Assembly: GCF_001469875.2 (NCBI RefSeq) | Contig: NZ_LOPW02000018.1 | Coordinates: 161,534-225,533 of the forward strand | Direction: 5' to 3' | Length of the DNA: 64,000 nt | DNA from: Haloferax marisrubri | Lineage (GTDB): Archaea > Halobacteriota > Halobacteria > Halobacteriales > Haloferacaceae | Shown: in pieces, positions 27,088 to 35,703 of the stretch | Numbering within the stretch: position 1 is the first letter of the stretch | Layout of the letters: every line of letters begins with the position of its first letter | The notes under the pieces: generated by a model | The model's input: the letters and a program-made list of their open reading frames with translations, nothing else | The model's database searches: none | What the model was told of the DNA's origin: nothing | Made by a program: the position numbers and the translations under genes

Positions 27088-28421
27088 ACGAGCTCCATAA
27101 CGCGAGAGAGGACGTCTGCGGCTACGAAGAGAACGACGTGGTCACCTGCGTTGATGACGGTCCCGCCACGGGGAACGATGAACTCCTGATCGCGAGTGAT
27201 CGCACCGATAACCACATCGGATGGAAGCTCAGCAACGCTCTCGTGGATGGGGCGTCCCGCGAGCACGCTTGCCTCGTCGACCTCGATCTCTAGCACTTCT
27301 GCCTGGCGACCTTCGATGAGCGAGAGGTTTTCGACCTGTCCCTCCTGTGTGAAGCGGACGATTTCCTCCGCGGTCGCTTCACGGGGGTTGATCGCGACGT
27401 CGGTTCCGACCGCTTCGAATAAGCTTGCGTACTGCCCTTGTTCGACGACGGCGACCGTACGAGCGACACCGATGTTCTTTGCGAGCAACGAGACCAAGAG
27501 ATTCTTTTCGTCGCTGTCGGTCGCTGCGATGACTGCGTCCGCCCGGTCGATGTGTTCACCGACAAGGAAGTCCACGTCCGTCGCGTCGTGTACCATCACG
27601 ATTGTTCCGGGAAGGTCTTCGGCGAGTTGACGGCCGCGATCCGCGTCTTGTTCGATCAGACGAGGTTCGAGGCCGCGCTCTTCGAGCAACCTAGCCGTGT
27701 GGTACCCGATGTCACTCCCACCAACGACGACGATATCACGAGCCTCATCTGAGGTTTCAGCTGAGGCAACAGTTTTCGAAAACGCTTGGACGCTCTCTGG
27801 ACTGCCGATGACGATCACTCTGTTTCCGGCTTCGATTCGTGTCTGTCCACGGGCGATTACGACATCGCCCTCCTGAACTAGTGCTGCGAACGTGAGCGCA
27901 TCGAACTTGTCCGCCTCTTCGACGGTCTGTCCTTCGATTTCACAATCTGCCGCCACCTCGAACTCGGCCATCTGGACGAGTCCACCGGCGAACGGGTCGA
28001 CGTCGACGGCGGCCGGAAGCCCGACGACGCGGACGATATCGTTGGCCGTCAGTAGGTTCGTCGAGACCATGAAATCAACCCCGAACGCCCTCTCTGATCG
28101 CGTCCACGTATCGAGGAAGTTCGCGTTCCGGACCCGAGCAATAGTGAAGACATCGCCCGTTGTCTTCGCCGTCCCGCAGGTGACTAAGTTCGTCTCGTCG
28201 TCGTCCGTGCTGGCGATGAGCATATCTGCCTCGGCGATGCCTGCCTCTTCGAGTATTCTCAGCGAGGTCCCATCCCCTTTAATCGCCAATATATCACTCG
28301 AATACGTGAGGTCCTCGACTTTCTCTGGATCAATATCGATGACGATGACGTCGTGACTCTCAGCGAGACTGACCGCAATGTTCGCTCCGACTTCACCGGC
28401 CCCGACGACGATCACGCGCAT
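27084..28421 (-). CDS. trkA: TrkA potassium uptake regulatory subunit
   Basis: The 445-residue protein has two RCK units. The first begins VIVVGAGEVGANIAVSLAES (Rossmann GxGxxG) with IDIDPEKVEDL supplying the ribose-binding acid; the second begins VVVGGSDIGYHTARLLEERG near residue 231. Each is followed by a TrkA-C domain (FAGGLVQMAEFEV and EVLEIEVDEASVLAGRPI). The cytosolic ring binds NAD(H) and other nucleotides and gates the TrkH channel. It is the upstream gene of the trkA-trkH operon, and the last core-type gene before the insertion-sequence-rich boundary. Confidence 0.96.
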   Translation of the reverse strand: MRVIVVGAGEVGANIAVSLAESHDVIVIDIDPEKVEDLTYSSDILAIKGDGTSLRILEEAGIAEADMLIASTDDDETNLVTCGTAKTTGDVFTIARVRNANFLDTWTRSERAFGVDFMVSTNLLTANDIVRVVGLPAAVDVDPFAGGLVQMAEFEVAADCEIEGQTVEEADKFDALTFAALVQEGDVVIARGQTRIEAGNRVIVIGSPESVQAFSKTVASAETSDEARDIVVVGGSDIGYHTARLLEERGLEPRLIEQDADRGRQLAEDLPGTIVMVHDATDVDFLVGEHIDRADAVIAATDSDEKNLLVSLLAKNIGVARTVAVVEQGQYASLFEAVGTDVAINPREATAEEIVRFTQEGQVENLSLIEGRQAEVLEIEVDEASVLAGRPIHESVAELPSDVVIGAITRDQEFIVPRGGTVINAGDHVVLFVAADVLSRVMELV

Positions 28422-28657
28422 GGCTGTCCTCTCGACGTAACCATTGGGATACCTAACGGATGGGGCCTACTAAAAGCCGTTCACGACATTTCGGGTCTGG
28501 TCTTCTGAGATGGAACATTCTTGGGTACTGTCCAGATAAGGAATGGGCGAGTAGTCTTGGTTGTGAGACACAATAGGCCTCTCACAAAAGTGAGTATCGA
28601 CGTCGCGCTGTTCAAGCACCACGGGGCTGTTCCGGCAACTGTGTTTCTCCACGGAAT

Positions 28658-29594
28658 GGCTCTGGTGAATCACTAGACGGCGGCGGATTCGGTCGTTAAT
28701 TCAAAGGAGTTGAAATGGAAGACTGTCGATGCCTATGTCGAAAATCTCCCGCTTCACGACAAAAGCGGTCACGTTGGCTAAAAATGTTGTCGCCGACTAC
28801 GCTCTCGTGTCGCTGCACTGTCTGCGGATTTACCTCGATGAGTCGTACCGCAACGCACTGGATCTGCTGAGCGAAATGCTGCATATTCTCGCCGAGATCG
28901 GCCTCGAAGAGGGCGATCTCCCTGATCACTCGACGCTCGTTAAGGCGTTTGATAAGTTTCAGATGAAGGTCTGGCGAGTGCTGCTGCGCCTGTCGGCGTT
29001 CACAAATCAAAGATTTGTGCGCACACGAAATCGCTATGGGATTTCGGGACGCAGCTGCACGACCTCTCGGGTCACGCCGCCATTGATGCCACGTTTTTCG
29101 ACCGCGAAAACGCTAGCAAGCACTACTGCCGCCGCACGAATCACCGCGTTCAGACACTCAAAGCGACGGCTCTCGTCGATACGCAAACCCAAACTGTTCT
29201 CGACGTTCATTGCACGACCGAGAAAACCCACGACACACAGCTGGCAGGTCGCCTGCGCAACGCAGGCGACCTGCACAGCCTCGCCGCCGACAAAGGCTAC
29301 GACTGGATACAGTTAGCGAAAAACTACGCGAAGAAGGCGTGAGACCGCTGATTAAACATCGCATCTTCCGGCCCATCGACCACGCGCATAACGCGCGGGT
29401 CGATGGACCTCGATACCGCCAGAGATCGATGTGTGATACCGTCTTCTCGTCGATTAAGCCACGCACGGCGATGCCGTGCGAGCGCGAACGTGGTACCGTG
29501 AATTTCGTGAACTCGTCTTGAAATGTGTCGTTCATAACACCAAGCGTGCCGCAACATAGCCAAATCAACCGCTGTATGGCGATTCACCAGAGCC
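28658..29594. mobile_element. Decayed IS5-type insertion sequence with 14 bp terminal inverted repeats
   Basis: Perfect 14 bp inverted repeats mark the ends: GGCTCTGGTGAATC (28658-28671) and GATTCACCAGAGCC (29581-29594). They enclose a damaged IS5-group transposase gene, total about 937 bp, a normal size for this group. The bases just outside the ends show no matching target-site duplication, which suggests age or rearrangement after insertion. It lies at the left border of the accessory DNA. Confidence 0.85.
28735..29559 (+). pseudogene. IS5-family transposase, frameshifted
   Basis: The N-terminal third reads well (SKISRFTTKAVTLAKNVVAD, then LHCLRIYLDESYRNALDLLS and LPDHSTLVKAFDKF), but frame is lost around 29010. 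The rest is spread over other frames, with recognisable catalytic-core pieces such as AAIDATFFDRENASKHYCRR, VDTQTQTVLDVHCTTEK and LIKHRIFRPIDHAHNARVDG. The C-terminus YREFRELVLKCVVHNTKRAA ends at 29559. A segment usually found before LHCLREYL is also absent. No functional transposase can be made without multiple frame corrections. Confidence 0.85.
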
Positions 29595-29952
29595 GTGCCT
29601 TTCCGAAATTCACCCCCCCCCGACCCAGACGGTACCCGATAGTCACCACGAGATTCGCCTTCCCGGTCAGGAAATGGTGGTTTGAAGGAGTGACGTACTG
29701 ACCCTTTCCGTTGGTTGTGTTAAATGGCCATTTTGCGATTTTCACGGCCTCACCGAACATCGATGCCACAAACGCGATGAGCCCCTGGAACATCTTGTAT
29801 GTGATATAGTAACTATTGTCCATTAAATTTCGCTCTCGTAATAGTTTCTCAGTGGCCATCGGCGGTTCCACAGTTCTAAACAAAAGGTGGGCTGCCAACG
29901 AATGCCCAGCAAATGCCCCCGGTGACGTCCTATCAAAATATCTAATCGACAT
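29584..29952 (-). CDS. Hypothetical protein, possibly truncated by the IS
   Basis: The 122-residue open frame begins SIRYFDRTSPGAFAGHSLAA and includes the moderately hydrophobic YKMFQGLIAFVASMFGEAV. Its last residues are encoded by the IS inverted repeat (29581-29594), so the original C-terminus was probably replaced when the element inserted or rearranged. A run of nine consecutive cytosines (29613-29621) inside the frame, encoding GRGGV, is a slippage-prone site. No family is recognised. It may be a dead fragment. Confidence 0.35.
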   Translation of the reverse strand: MSIRYFDRTSPGAFAGHSLAAHLLFRTVEPPMATEKLLRERNLMDNSYYITYKMFQGLIAFVASMFGEAVKIAKWPFNTTNGKGQYVTPSNHHFLTGKANLVVTIGYRLGRGGVNFGKARLW

Positions 29953-30359
29953 CTCAAGGATAGACGTAACCGCTAACTTGAAGACGGTCGTAGATCACTA
30001 CAATCGTGCTGAGTGCCTCTAAACCACCAGCATTGGCGTGTTCCAGGATGCCCGGCCTGATACACGTCAGAGGGACCCCTCCCTCTTTCACTCCGAAGTA
30101 GAACCGTCATTGATTCTTGACTGAAGTCATAGCTCTGTCCGTAGATTCCTAAACTACCCCGAATTGGCGTTGGCGGCGTAATCGGGGTTCTCGTATCGGT
30201 GTTTCGATGGGAGTATCTTGCGTTTGGGCTACTGGTAGTCAGCGCGATCCTTGCTGCTTGAGACGATGGACTGGTTCGAGTGTGGTGTCCGCATTCTCCT
30301 TTGCCGCTGGGTTCGGGATTCACCTCGCTGGGATTGGGATTACTGGGGCTTCGCCAGGG
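29953..30359. other. Degenerate DNA with membrane-protein-like fragments
   Basis: No intact gene is seen here. In the rightward direction two short stretches read like membrane helices in different frames. One, at about 30160-30262, reads GVIGVLVSVFRWEY then FGLLVVSAILAA and a stop. The other, just before the IS630 element, reads SAFSFAAGFGIHLAGIGITG. They look like a broken membrane-protein gene interrupted by frameshifts and by the IS630 insertion. Confidence 0.35.
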
Positions 30360-30360
30360 C

Positions 30361-31416
30361 TATAGTAGTCGTTAGAAGTTGTTACTCACCTTTGGAACCG
30401 AAGGTTGCTCAAGAGCGATATCAATCACTGTTGTTAGCTCGTCAAGTGAGTCGAAGAACTGGTTACTCAGAGATGCTTGAAGCTGTCTCCAGCACTCCTC
30501 AACCGGGTTTAGATCCGGCGAGTCCGATGGAAGCGTCACGAATTCGAGGTCGTCACGGGCCGCTAGGTCCGTGACGGCCGACGCCTGGAAATACGGCGCT
30601 CCGTCCAGCACCACGAGCAAGCCATCTTCAAATTCTTTACATAGTTCCAAAATGAAATGTTTCGCGTGTTCAGCGGTGACGTACTCTTCGAATCGTGAGA
30701 AGAAGCGATCACCGTCCTCGGTGATCTCGCCCAGCAGACACGTCCAGTCGCGTTGACCAGAGAGTTCGACCGAGGGCGGCGTGCCGCGCGGAAATCACGC
30801 GGCACACGGCTCAACTTGTACCGATTTCTTGGTTTGGTTGATACAGACTACCGTGGCGTCCATCTTCCGCCGCTTTTTTAGTTCTTCGTAGAACGCTTTT
30901 GTTCGTCTTCGTCGGCTTCGGCGGCTGTACAGCGTGGTTTCTGATAGCTCAACCTTGCTTCTTTCAGTAACCGCCAACAGCTCGGAATTGAATACTCGAC
31001 GTCGTAGGTTTCTTCGAGGAAATCTTGGGCAAGCGCCGGCGTCCACGCCGGCGCATCGATCCCAACTTCTTGAGGAGGTTCGTGGACGTTTTCTTGAAAT
31101 CTGTTTTGCTATGTTTCTGCAAGCTTTCGCTTTCTCCTAGTTCATTTATCATCAGAAACGGCTTTCTCAAGCGGCTCGTCGGTGTCGAGTCGCTTGAGCC
31201 AACTGTAGACCGTCCGCCGCTGAACATCGTACCACTGGGCTAGCTCGGTCTGTGTGACACCGCTCTTGTACGTGATAGCTGCTAAGAGCCGTTGTGTCGG
31301 CTTCTTTCCGTCCACGTTGTCGAGAACGTCTTGCAATTCCTCGACGGAAATATCGTCGAGATGATTCATTATATCTTATAAGAGTCTTTGAGTAAAAATC
31401 TCTAACGGTTACTATA
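30361..31416. mobile_element. Decayed IS630-type insertion sequence
   Basis: Imperfect terminal repeats match at 15 of 17 positions: CTATAGTAGTCGTTAGA (30360-30376), and its counterpart on the lower strand at 31401-31417. Both ends sit at a TA, as expected for IS630/Tc1-like elements that duplicate TA. The enclosed gene on the lower strand is a broken IS630 transposase. The size of about 1.05 kb is normal for the group. Confidence 0.82.
30372..31369 (-). pseudogene. IS630-family transposase, multiply broken
   Basis: The N-terminal HTH is intact (HLDDISVEELQDVLDNVDGK, TQTELAQWYDVQRRTVYSWL) but stops at 31142 after VSDDK. Further pieces appear in shifted frames: DATVVCINQTKKSVQVEP with the first DDE aspartate region, then LLVVLDGAPYFQASAVTDLA with the second aspartate and SPDLNPVEECWRQLQASLSN with the final glutamate. 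At least three frame changes and a nonsense codon separate them. The element is therefore immobile unless acted on in trans. Confidence 0.88.
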
Positions 31417-31466
31417 GGTTGGCTCCGTGATTTTCATGATACACGTCACTTGACTATTGTATTCAA

Positions 31467-31485
31467 ATCTAGAAAAATTCTAGAT
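31467..31485. promoter_or_regulatory. Palindrome ATCTAGAA-AAA-TTCTAGAT upstream of the conjugation operon
   Basis: A perfect 8 bp dyad with a 3 bp spacer lies 108 bp before the first gene of the secretion operon, in strongly AT-rich DNA. A half-site TCTAGATTT occurs again at 31534-31542. TATA-like sequence (AGTATTTTATTTACAAATTT) follows the dyad. This is a plausible operator and promoter for the whole operon. Confidence 0.5.
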
Positions 31486-31558
31486 AATAGTATTTTATTT
31501 ACAAATTTCTTAATCAACAGAATTTAATACTGGTCTAGATTTGATATTGTTGAGAATT

Positions 31559-31576
31559 GGGCCTTGGGACAGGCCC
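31559..31576 (+). promoter_or_regulatory. Leader stem-loop GGGCCT-TGGGAC-AGGCCC before the pilin-like gene
   Basis: A perfect 6 bp stem with loop TGGGAC ends 16 nt before the ATG at 31593. Its G-rich loop and position recall the leader family at 43.5-58.8 kb, but there is no preceding T-tract, so membership is doubtful. Confidence 0.35.
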
Positions 31577-31592
31577 GTAATATTCGACGTAC

Positions 31593-32015
31593 ATGTTCAA
31601 ATCAAACGACAACGCTCCCAATACAGTCTCCAGTTCAAATCAAGAATCGACTCGGTTTGGTTCTGTTCGCCGCGTTATCGCGACGACTGCCATCTTGAGC
31701 GTAGTTTTGCTCGCACAACCTGCCGCAGCACAACAGGGTGTCATCTGCAGTGCAGACAAACTCCCCGAGATGATCGAGGGCTTCTTCCAGATAACCACTG
31801 CTCTCGGCATCATCGGTCTCGTCGTTGTCTGGCAGGCTGATTCCCTCGCCGAGGTATTCACGATGAGTCACGACCAAAAGAAGAGCCTCAAGCGCCACAA
31901 GCGTTCAGCGCTGAAGTCTGGACTCATCTTGTCCATACTCGGCCCTCTGTACACTGTTGCGGGGGGGATGATGGGACTCCCGCTCGCCCAGTGTGTCGAC
32001 CTCGCACCCTGGTAA
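31593..32015 (+). CDS. Small exported two-helix protein, pilin (VirB2/TrbC)-like
   Basis: The 140-residue protein has a polar N-terminus, then a signal-like helix VIATTAILSVVLLAQPAAAQ with an AxA cleavage site. Two hydrophobic helices follow (FFQITTALGIIGLVVVWQAD and LILSILGPLYTVAGGMM) around a basic loop KKSLKRHKRSALKS. Signal peptide, two helices and a charged loop are the layout of VirB2/TrbC conjugative pilins, but sequence identity was not tested. Two cysteines (VICSAD and LAQCVD) could form a disulphide. It is the first gene of the operon leading to VirB4- and VirD4-like ATPases. Confidence 0.6.
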   Translation: MFKSNDNAPNTVSSSNQESTRFGSVRRVIATTAILSVVLLAQPAAAQQGVICSADKLPEMIEGFFQITTALGIIGLVVVWQADSLAEVFTMSHDQKKSLKRHKRSALKSGLILSILGPLYTVAGGMMGLPLAQCVDLAPW

Positions 32016-32045
32016 CTCGGAGATTCACACTCTCGAGTTTCCCTA

Positions 32046-33788
32046 ATGCGTACAGACGCGTGGTCCGTCGTGGTTGCTTGCCTCCTCGTAGTGAGTAGCA
32101 TCGCGGGGCTCGTGACTGCAACCCCACCACGCCCAGGGACGGAAGACAACGGGCTGACCGAGAACGAGTCAGCGACGCTGTGGTCTCGTGACTCAGATGA
32201 GTACATGAACGAGACCGAGTACCGCCAGCGTTACGGCGAGGATCGAACTGCGATTCACCAACTCGCGAATGGCACGGACATCACGTTCACGCGTCCGCCC
32301 GCGACCGCAGCGACGTGGACACGCAATGATTTCGGTGACTTGGAAGCCGGTGGTTCACAGACGTCGCTGTACCCAGAACACGCCTCTCTCGAAGATGGCG
32401 TCTTCATTGAGGACGCACACGCGACACTCTTCGCTGTCCACCCGTCCACGCGAGGACACATCGAAGCAGGCGACACGCCACTCTACGTCGCCCCTGACGG
32501 CACTGTTCGTGGCTTCGTCGATTATCGTGTTCGCATCCCGAATGGGAGTCAATCGAACAACTCGGATGTCTCGTGGTCACTCGTCGACGATAAAATCACA
32601 GACGTTCGGCTGAAAGCAGGTGACGACGTCGTCGCTCAGTCTTCGGGAACTCATACGCCCGCACTCGACTATCAACTCGACGAGGCGTGGAGTACGACGC
32701 TCACACTCGAAGCGGACATCGAAGTGCGATTAGAGAAGACGACCGAGACATCAATCGGCAACCGAACCCAGACAGAAGTAACGTACCCAACTGAGACGAT
32801 TACCGTCTCTGATTCAGTCGACGTCGAGGTCTACAATCTTCGAGCGTACTCCTACTACGCCAAGTATCCCAATGGTGACACTGGGGTTGCCATCTTCCAG
32901 TCACGGCCATGGCAAGGATACACGCTCACCGAGGATGGTGAGTCGAGTGTTCGTGGTGTCTGGCGGTTTTACACCGCTCGTGACCCTCGATGGGACTCTC
33001 TCGTCCGTGCAACTGAGTCGAACGAGACAGAAGTCTCATCAGATGCCCTTCCAGTGTATGTCCACGCGTATCCGTCACGAATTGGCCCACGGACTGAACC
33101 AATTCGTAATGGGCCGACGATAATCGATTCGTGGGGCCAAGAGCGCACGAGTCCACAGTCCACTATTGCAGACACCGTCTCAGTCGAAGTCGTCAACCAG
33201 TCGTACACGCCCACATACGGACTCGCCGTTCGGGCAGACGAAGTTGACCGTGACGCACTTCGTGTCGCTGGCATCGTCCGTGGCATCAACGCCACTCCTT
33301 CCGCCTCTGACGTTGGCGGTGGCCCAGAGCGTGAGCTCCGTGAAAGTCGGCTGACTGCAGAGGTGATCGACCGGACGAACGACCAAGCAACAATCCGAGT
33401 TGAGCTTCAGGACAACGAGACGGGTACACCGATTGACCTCACAGCTGACGAACGCCAGGTAACACTCAATGGCGAACCCGGTGGTGGGTACATCACGATT
33501 GCCGGCCAGCAAGTTCGAACGAACGAGTCTGGCGTTGCGGTCGTGACGGTCGATCAGCCGGGATTCTACACAGCACGTTACCACCCCAGTACGTGGCTTG
33601 TGGCTAACCCCGCGTACGTTTCCGACACGGCAACTGCGCGATGGCACCCACTCAGTACCCTCGATGGGTGGTTTGCGTTATTCGTTGAGGTCGGTTGGCA
33701 ATTCATCCCGTTCGCAGTGATGTTCTACGCCGGAAAGCGCGTCCTCCGATTCTTCGGACCACGAGATGATTCTGAACGATATCCATGA
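32046..33788 (+). CDS. Large exported protein with C-terminal membrane anchor (conjugation operon)
   Basis: The 580-residue protein has an N-terminal signal (WSVVVACLLVVSSIAGLVTA) and a long acidic outside domain of mostly beta-strand character. A C-terminal membrane helix (GWQFIPFAVMFYAGKRVL) is followed by a basic tail. Many Asn-X-Ser/Thr sequons (NGTD, NGSQ, NETE, NQSY) suit archaeal S-layer-type glycosylation. Around residues 465-515 the strand pattern VTLNGEPGGGYITIAGQQV looks like an Ig-like or transthyretin-like domain. No enzyme motif is present. Position and topology suggest a surface or mating-channel component. Confidence 0.65.
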   Translation: MRTDAWSVVVACLLVVSSIAGLVTATPPRPGTEDNGLTENESATLWSRDSDEYMNETEYRQRYGEDRTAIHQLANGTDITFTRPPATAATWTRNDFGDLEAGGSQTSLYPEHASLEDGVFIEDAHATLFAVHPSTRGHIEAGDTPLYVAPDGTVRGFVDYRVRIPNGSQSNNSDVSWSLVDDKITDVRLKAGDDVVAQSSGTHTPALDYQLDEAWSTTLTLEADIEVRLEKTTETSIGNRTQTEVTYPTETITVSDSVDVEVYNLRAYSYYAKYPNGDTGVAIFQSRPWQGYTLTEDGESSVRGVWRFYTARDPRWDSLVRATESNETEVSSDALPVYVHAYPSRIGPRTEPIRNGPTIIDSWGQERTSPQSTIADTVSVEVVNQSYTPTYGLAVRADEVDRDALRVAGIVRGINATPSASDVGGGPERELRESRLTAEVIDRTNDQATIRVELQDNETGTPIDLTADERQVTLNGEPGGGYITIAGQQVRTNESGVAVVTVDQPGFYTARYHPSTWLVANPAYVSDTATARWHPLSTLDGWFALFVEVGWQFIPFAVMFYAGKRVLRFFGPRDDSERYP

Positions 33789-34627
33789 AACGAGATCAAT
33801 CATATTTCAATAGACGTACCGTCCTCCAAACCGCAGCAGGTCTCTCACTCGCTGGACTTGCTGGCTGTCTCAACGGCAGTGGTGAGACTGGTGATGGGAC
33901 TACCACCGCGAATGACGGTTCTGAAGCCCAGGGTGTCCTGAACAGAGTCGCTGTCGAAGGGACCTCACTTGTTGTCGAACTTGGCTCTGAGGTTGAGGTC
34001 GACCAGGTCAATCTCATTCAACCGAATGGTGAGTTGTTCGGACGACGCGAGGTTGCTGCCGGCGTTCGACAGGTTTCATTCGAGATTGGGACTGCGTACG
34101 ACCCCGGCGAATTCCGTGTGTTAGCGGTTCAGGGTGAGGATACTGTCGACGAGACGAGTCTAGAGATTCGCCCTGAGCTCGAAATCGTCGATGTCGGCCT
34201 CTTCAGAAACAACCCCGACAAGCCGTGGGATGAGGTCTATGGAGAGAGTAAAACTGACCGAAGAAAAGACAGTGAAGCGTTTGTTTCAATTCGAAATTCT
34301 GGAACTGGTCCTGATGCAGCAATCTCACTCCGGTTCCTGGGAGATGTTCCTAATCCGGCTGAGAACCCACGGAACGAGGGAATCTATGAGGCTGATGAGG
34401 TAGTCATCCCGGCTGGCAAGACCAGAGATGTGTACAGTAACTCTCTCCCATTTAGTGCACAGACCGGCGACGAGGGTATGGGTTGTAGTGTGGACACAGA
34501 CACCGGTGAGTTCTCTGTTCATGTTGGAACACGAGTTTCTGGTGACGAGGTATCGGAGAACTTCGAAGTCAAATATTCTGGCTCGGAGACAATGATCGAC
34601 TGCGAGGTCGAAATCAGTGTGATCTGA
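33785..34627 (+). CDS. Tat lipoprotein of the conjugation operon
   Basis: The 280-residue protein starts four bases inside the previous gene (ATGA overlap). It has the twin-arginine signal FNRRTVLQTAAGLSLAGLAG with cysteine at the lipobox. After a low-complexity Gly/Ser/Thr linker it contains two beta-rich domains. The first (about 55-120) resembles VVELGSEVEVDQVNLIQPNG; the second (about 125-280) has SEAFVSIRNSGTGPDAAISL and two cysteines. It probably lies on the outer face of the membrane beside the preceding surface protein. The family is not recognised. Confidence 0.65.
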   Translation: MKRDQSYFNRRTVLQTAAGLSLAGLAGCLNGSGETGDGTTTANDGSEAQGVLNRVAVEGTSLVVELGSEVEVDQVNLIQPNGELFGRREVAAGVRQVSFEIGTAYDPGEFRVLAVQGEDTVDETSLEIRPELEIVDVGLFRNNPDKPWDEVYGESKTDRRKDSEAFVSIRNSGTGPDAAISLRFLGDVPNPAENPRNEGIYEADEVVIPAGKTRDVYSNSLPFSAQTGDEGMGCSVDTDTGEFSVHVGTRVSGDEVSENFEVKYSGSETMIDCEVEISVI

Positions 34628-34629
34628 CC

Positions 34630-35697
34630 ATGGTTGACCTCATTGACGTTGTTTTAGAAGGATTCAAAGATGTCATCGAGTGGCTCACAGATTCATTCAC
34701 CGAGGGAATCCAGACAGGTTACACTGCACTCTCTGCTGAGCTATTCGGTACGCCTACCCCACAGACAAACGGTGCGTTTGTGTTTGGCACCCCGTCAAAC
34801 AGCCCGTGGATTCAGATTAGGGACGCGCTTGTTGGCGGCGAAATCATGCTCATTGCGCTGCTGCTGCTCGTGATGAGTGTCCAGGGTCGACACGTGATTC
34901 GTATCTTCAATATGGGGAGTACGTATGAAGCTCGAAAAACGAAAAAGAATGCCTGGACTGGTGCTGTTTTCATCATCTCGTGGTACTGGGTTGGTACAGT
35001 CTCTCTGTACCTTGTAGACGGATTTGCCATCGCTCTCGTTCCATCTCTTTCTAGCCTGTCGAGGGTACTCGGAGGATTCCTGAACACTGTCACTTTCAAT
35101 CCCATATTAGGCCTCCTTCTTGCAGCACTCGGAGGTATCTCGATGTGGGCGATTGAGGCACTCTTTTTCATCCGCGAAATCTTGCTGTACGTCTACGTCT
35201 ATGGGATGCCGATTGCCATCGCGCTCGGATACGGAAACATCCCCGTTCTCTCTGACATCGCGACTGGCTTCGCAAAACGGTTCGTTCCCTTAGTCGTCCT
35301 CCCACTCCCGGCAGCAGTCGTCTTCAAAGGCTACGACCTGCTATTCGCCAGCGGGACGTTCTCGCCAGCGACTGCCTTTCTGCAGTATCTCGTCGCCGTC
35401 TCACTCCCCGTTATCGCCCTCTACCTGACGTGGAAGACGTTCTCCTACGCAACTCCGCTGACCGCGAAAGCCATCGGAACGGCAAGCAGAGGTACTGTCG
35501 TCGTCAGTAGCGTGGCCGCTGGAGCATACCTTGGTGGCGCCGGAGTCGCCACAACCGCCGCTCGATGGGGCCCAAAGGCCGCTGCTGGCCATGCAATTGC
35601 ACAGAAAGCGGCCGCCCGGACTGAAGGTGGCTCAGACACCCAGAACACACCCCAGTATCGTCGAACCGAGAACGACCCGCACAACTACAATTCCTAA
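34630..35697 (+). CDS. Polytopic membrane protein, VirB6/TrbL-like
   Basis: The 355-residue protein has a short amphipathic N-terminus and about 7 hydrophobic segments between residues 75 and 300, including ALVGGEIMLIALLLLVMSVQ, GILGLLLAALGGISMWAIEA-like and FLQYLVAVSLPVIALYLTW. A polar glycine/alanine-rich tail follows. Size, helix count and place between a surface protein and a VirB4-like ATPase fit the inner-membrane channel protein VirB6/TrbL of type IV secretion. Only topology and context support this; sequence-level homology was not tested. It starts 2 bp after the lipoprotein stop. Confidence 0.6.
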   Translation: MVDLIDVVLEGFKDVIEWLTDSFTEGIQTGYTALSAELFGTPTPQTNGAFVFGTPSNSPWIQIRDALVGGEIMLIALLLLVMSVQGRHVIRIFNMGSTYEARKTKKNAWTGAVFIISWYWVGTVSLYLVDGFAIALVPSLSSLSRVLGGFLNTVTFNPILGLLLAALGGISMWAIEALFFIREILLYVYVYGMPIAIALGYGNIPVLSDIATGFAKRFVPLVVLPLPAAVVFKGYDLLFASGTFSPATAFLQYLVAVSLPVIALYLTWKTFSYATPLTAKAIGTASRGTVVVSSVAAGAYLGGAGVATTAARWGPKAAAGHAIAQKAAARTEGGSDTQNTPQYRRTENDPHNYNS

Positions 35698-35703
35698 TTC
35701 ATC

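Noticed and set aside
28470..28673. 67-codon leftward frame between trkA and the IS
   Set aside because: Its start is inside the IS inverted repeat and the sequence matches no family; probably chance or a remnant too short to interpret.
28422..31592. Search for a tRNA gene and attachment-site duplication at the element's left edge
   Set aside because: No cloverleaf or TTCGAATC-type tRNA end was seen here, and no matching repeat at the right side; the right edge may lie beyond the window.
32046..33788. Idea that the 580-residue surface protein is a relaxase or adhesin of known type
   Set aside because: No HUH, HxHxH or tyrosine-nuclease motif, and no recognised adhesin repeat; only signal, beta-rich domain and anchor can be supported.
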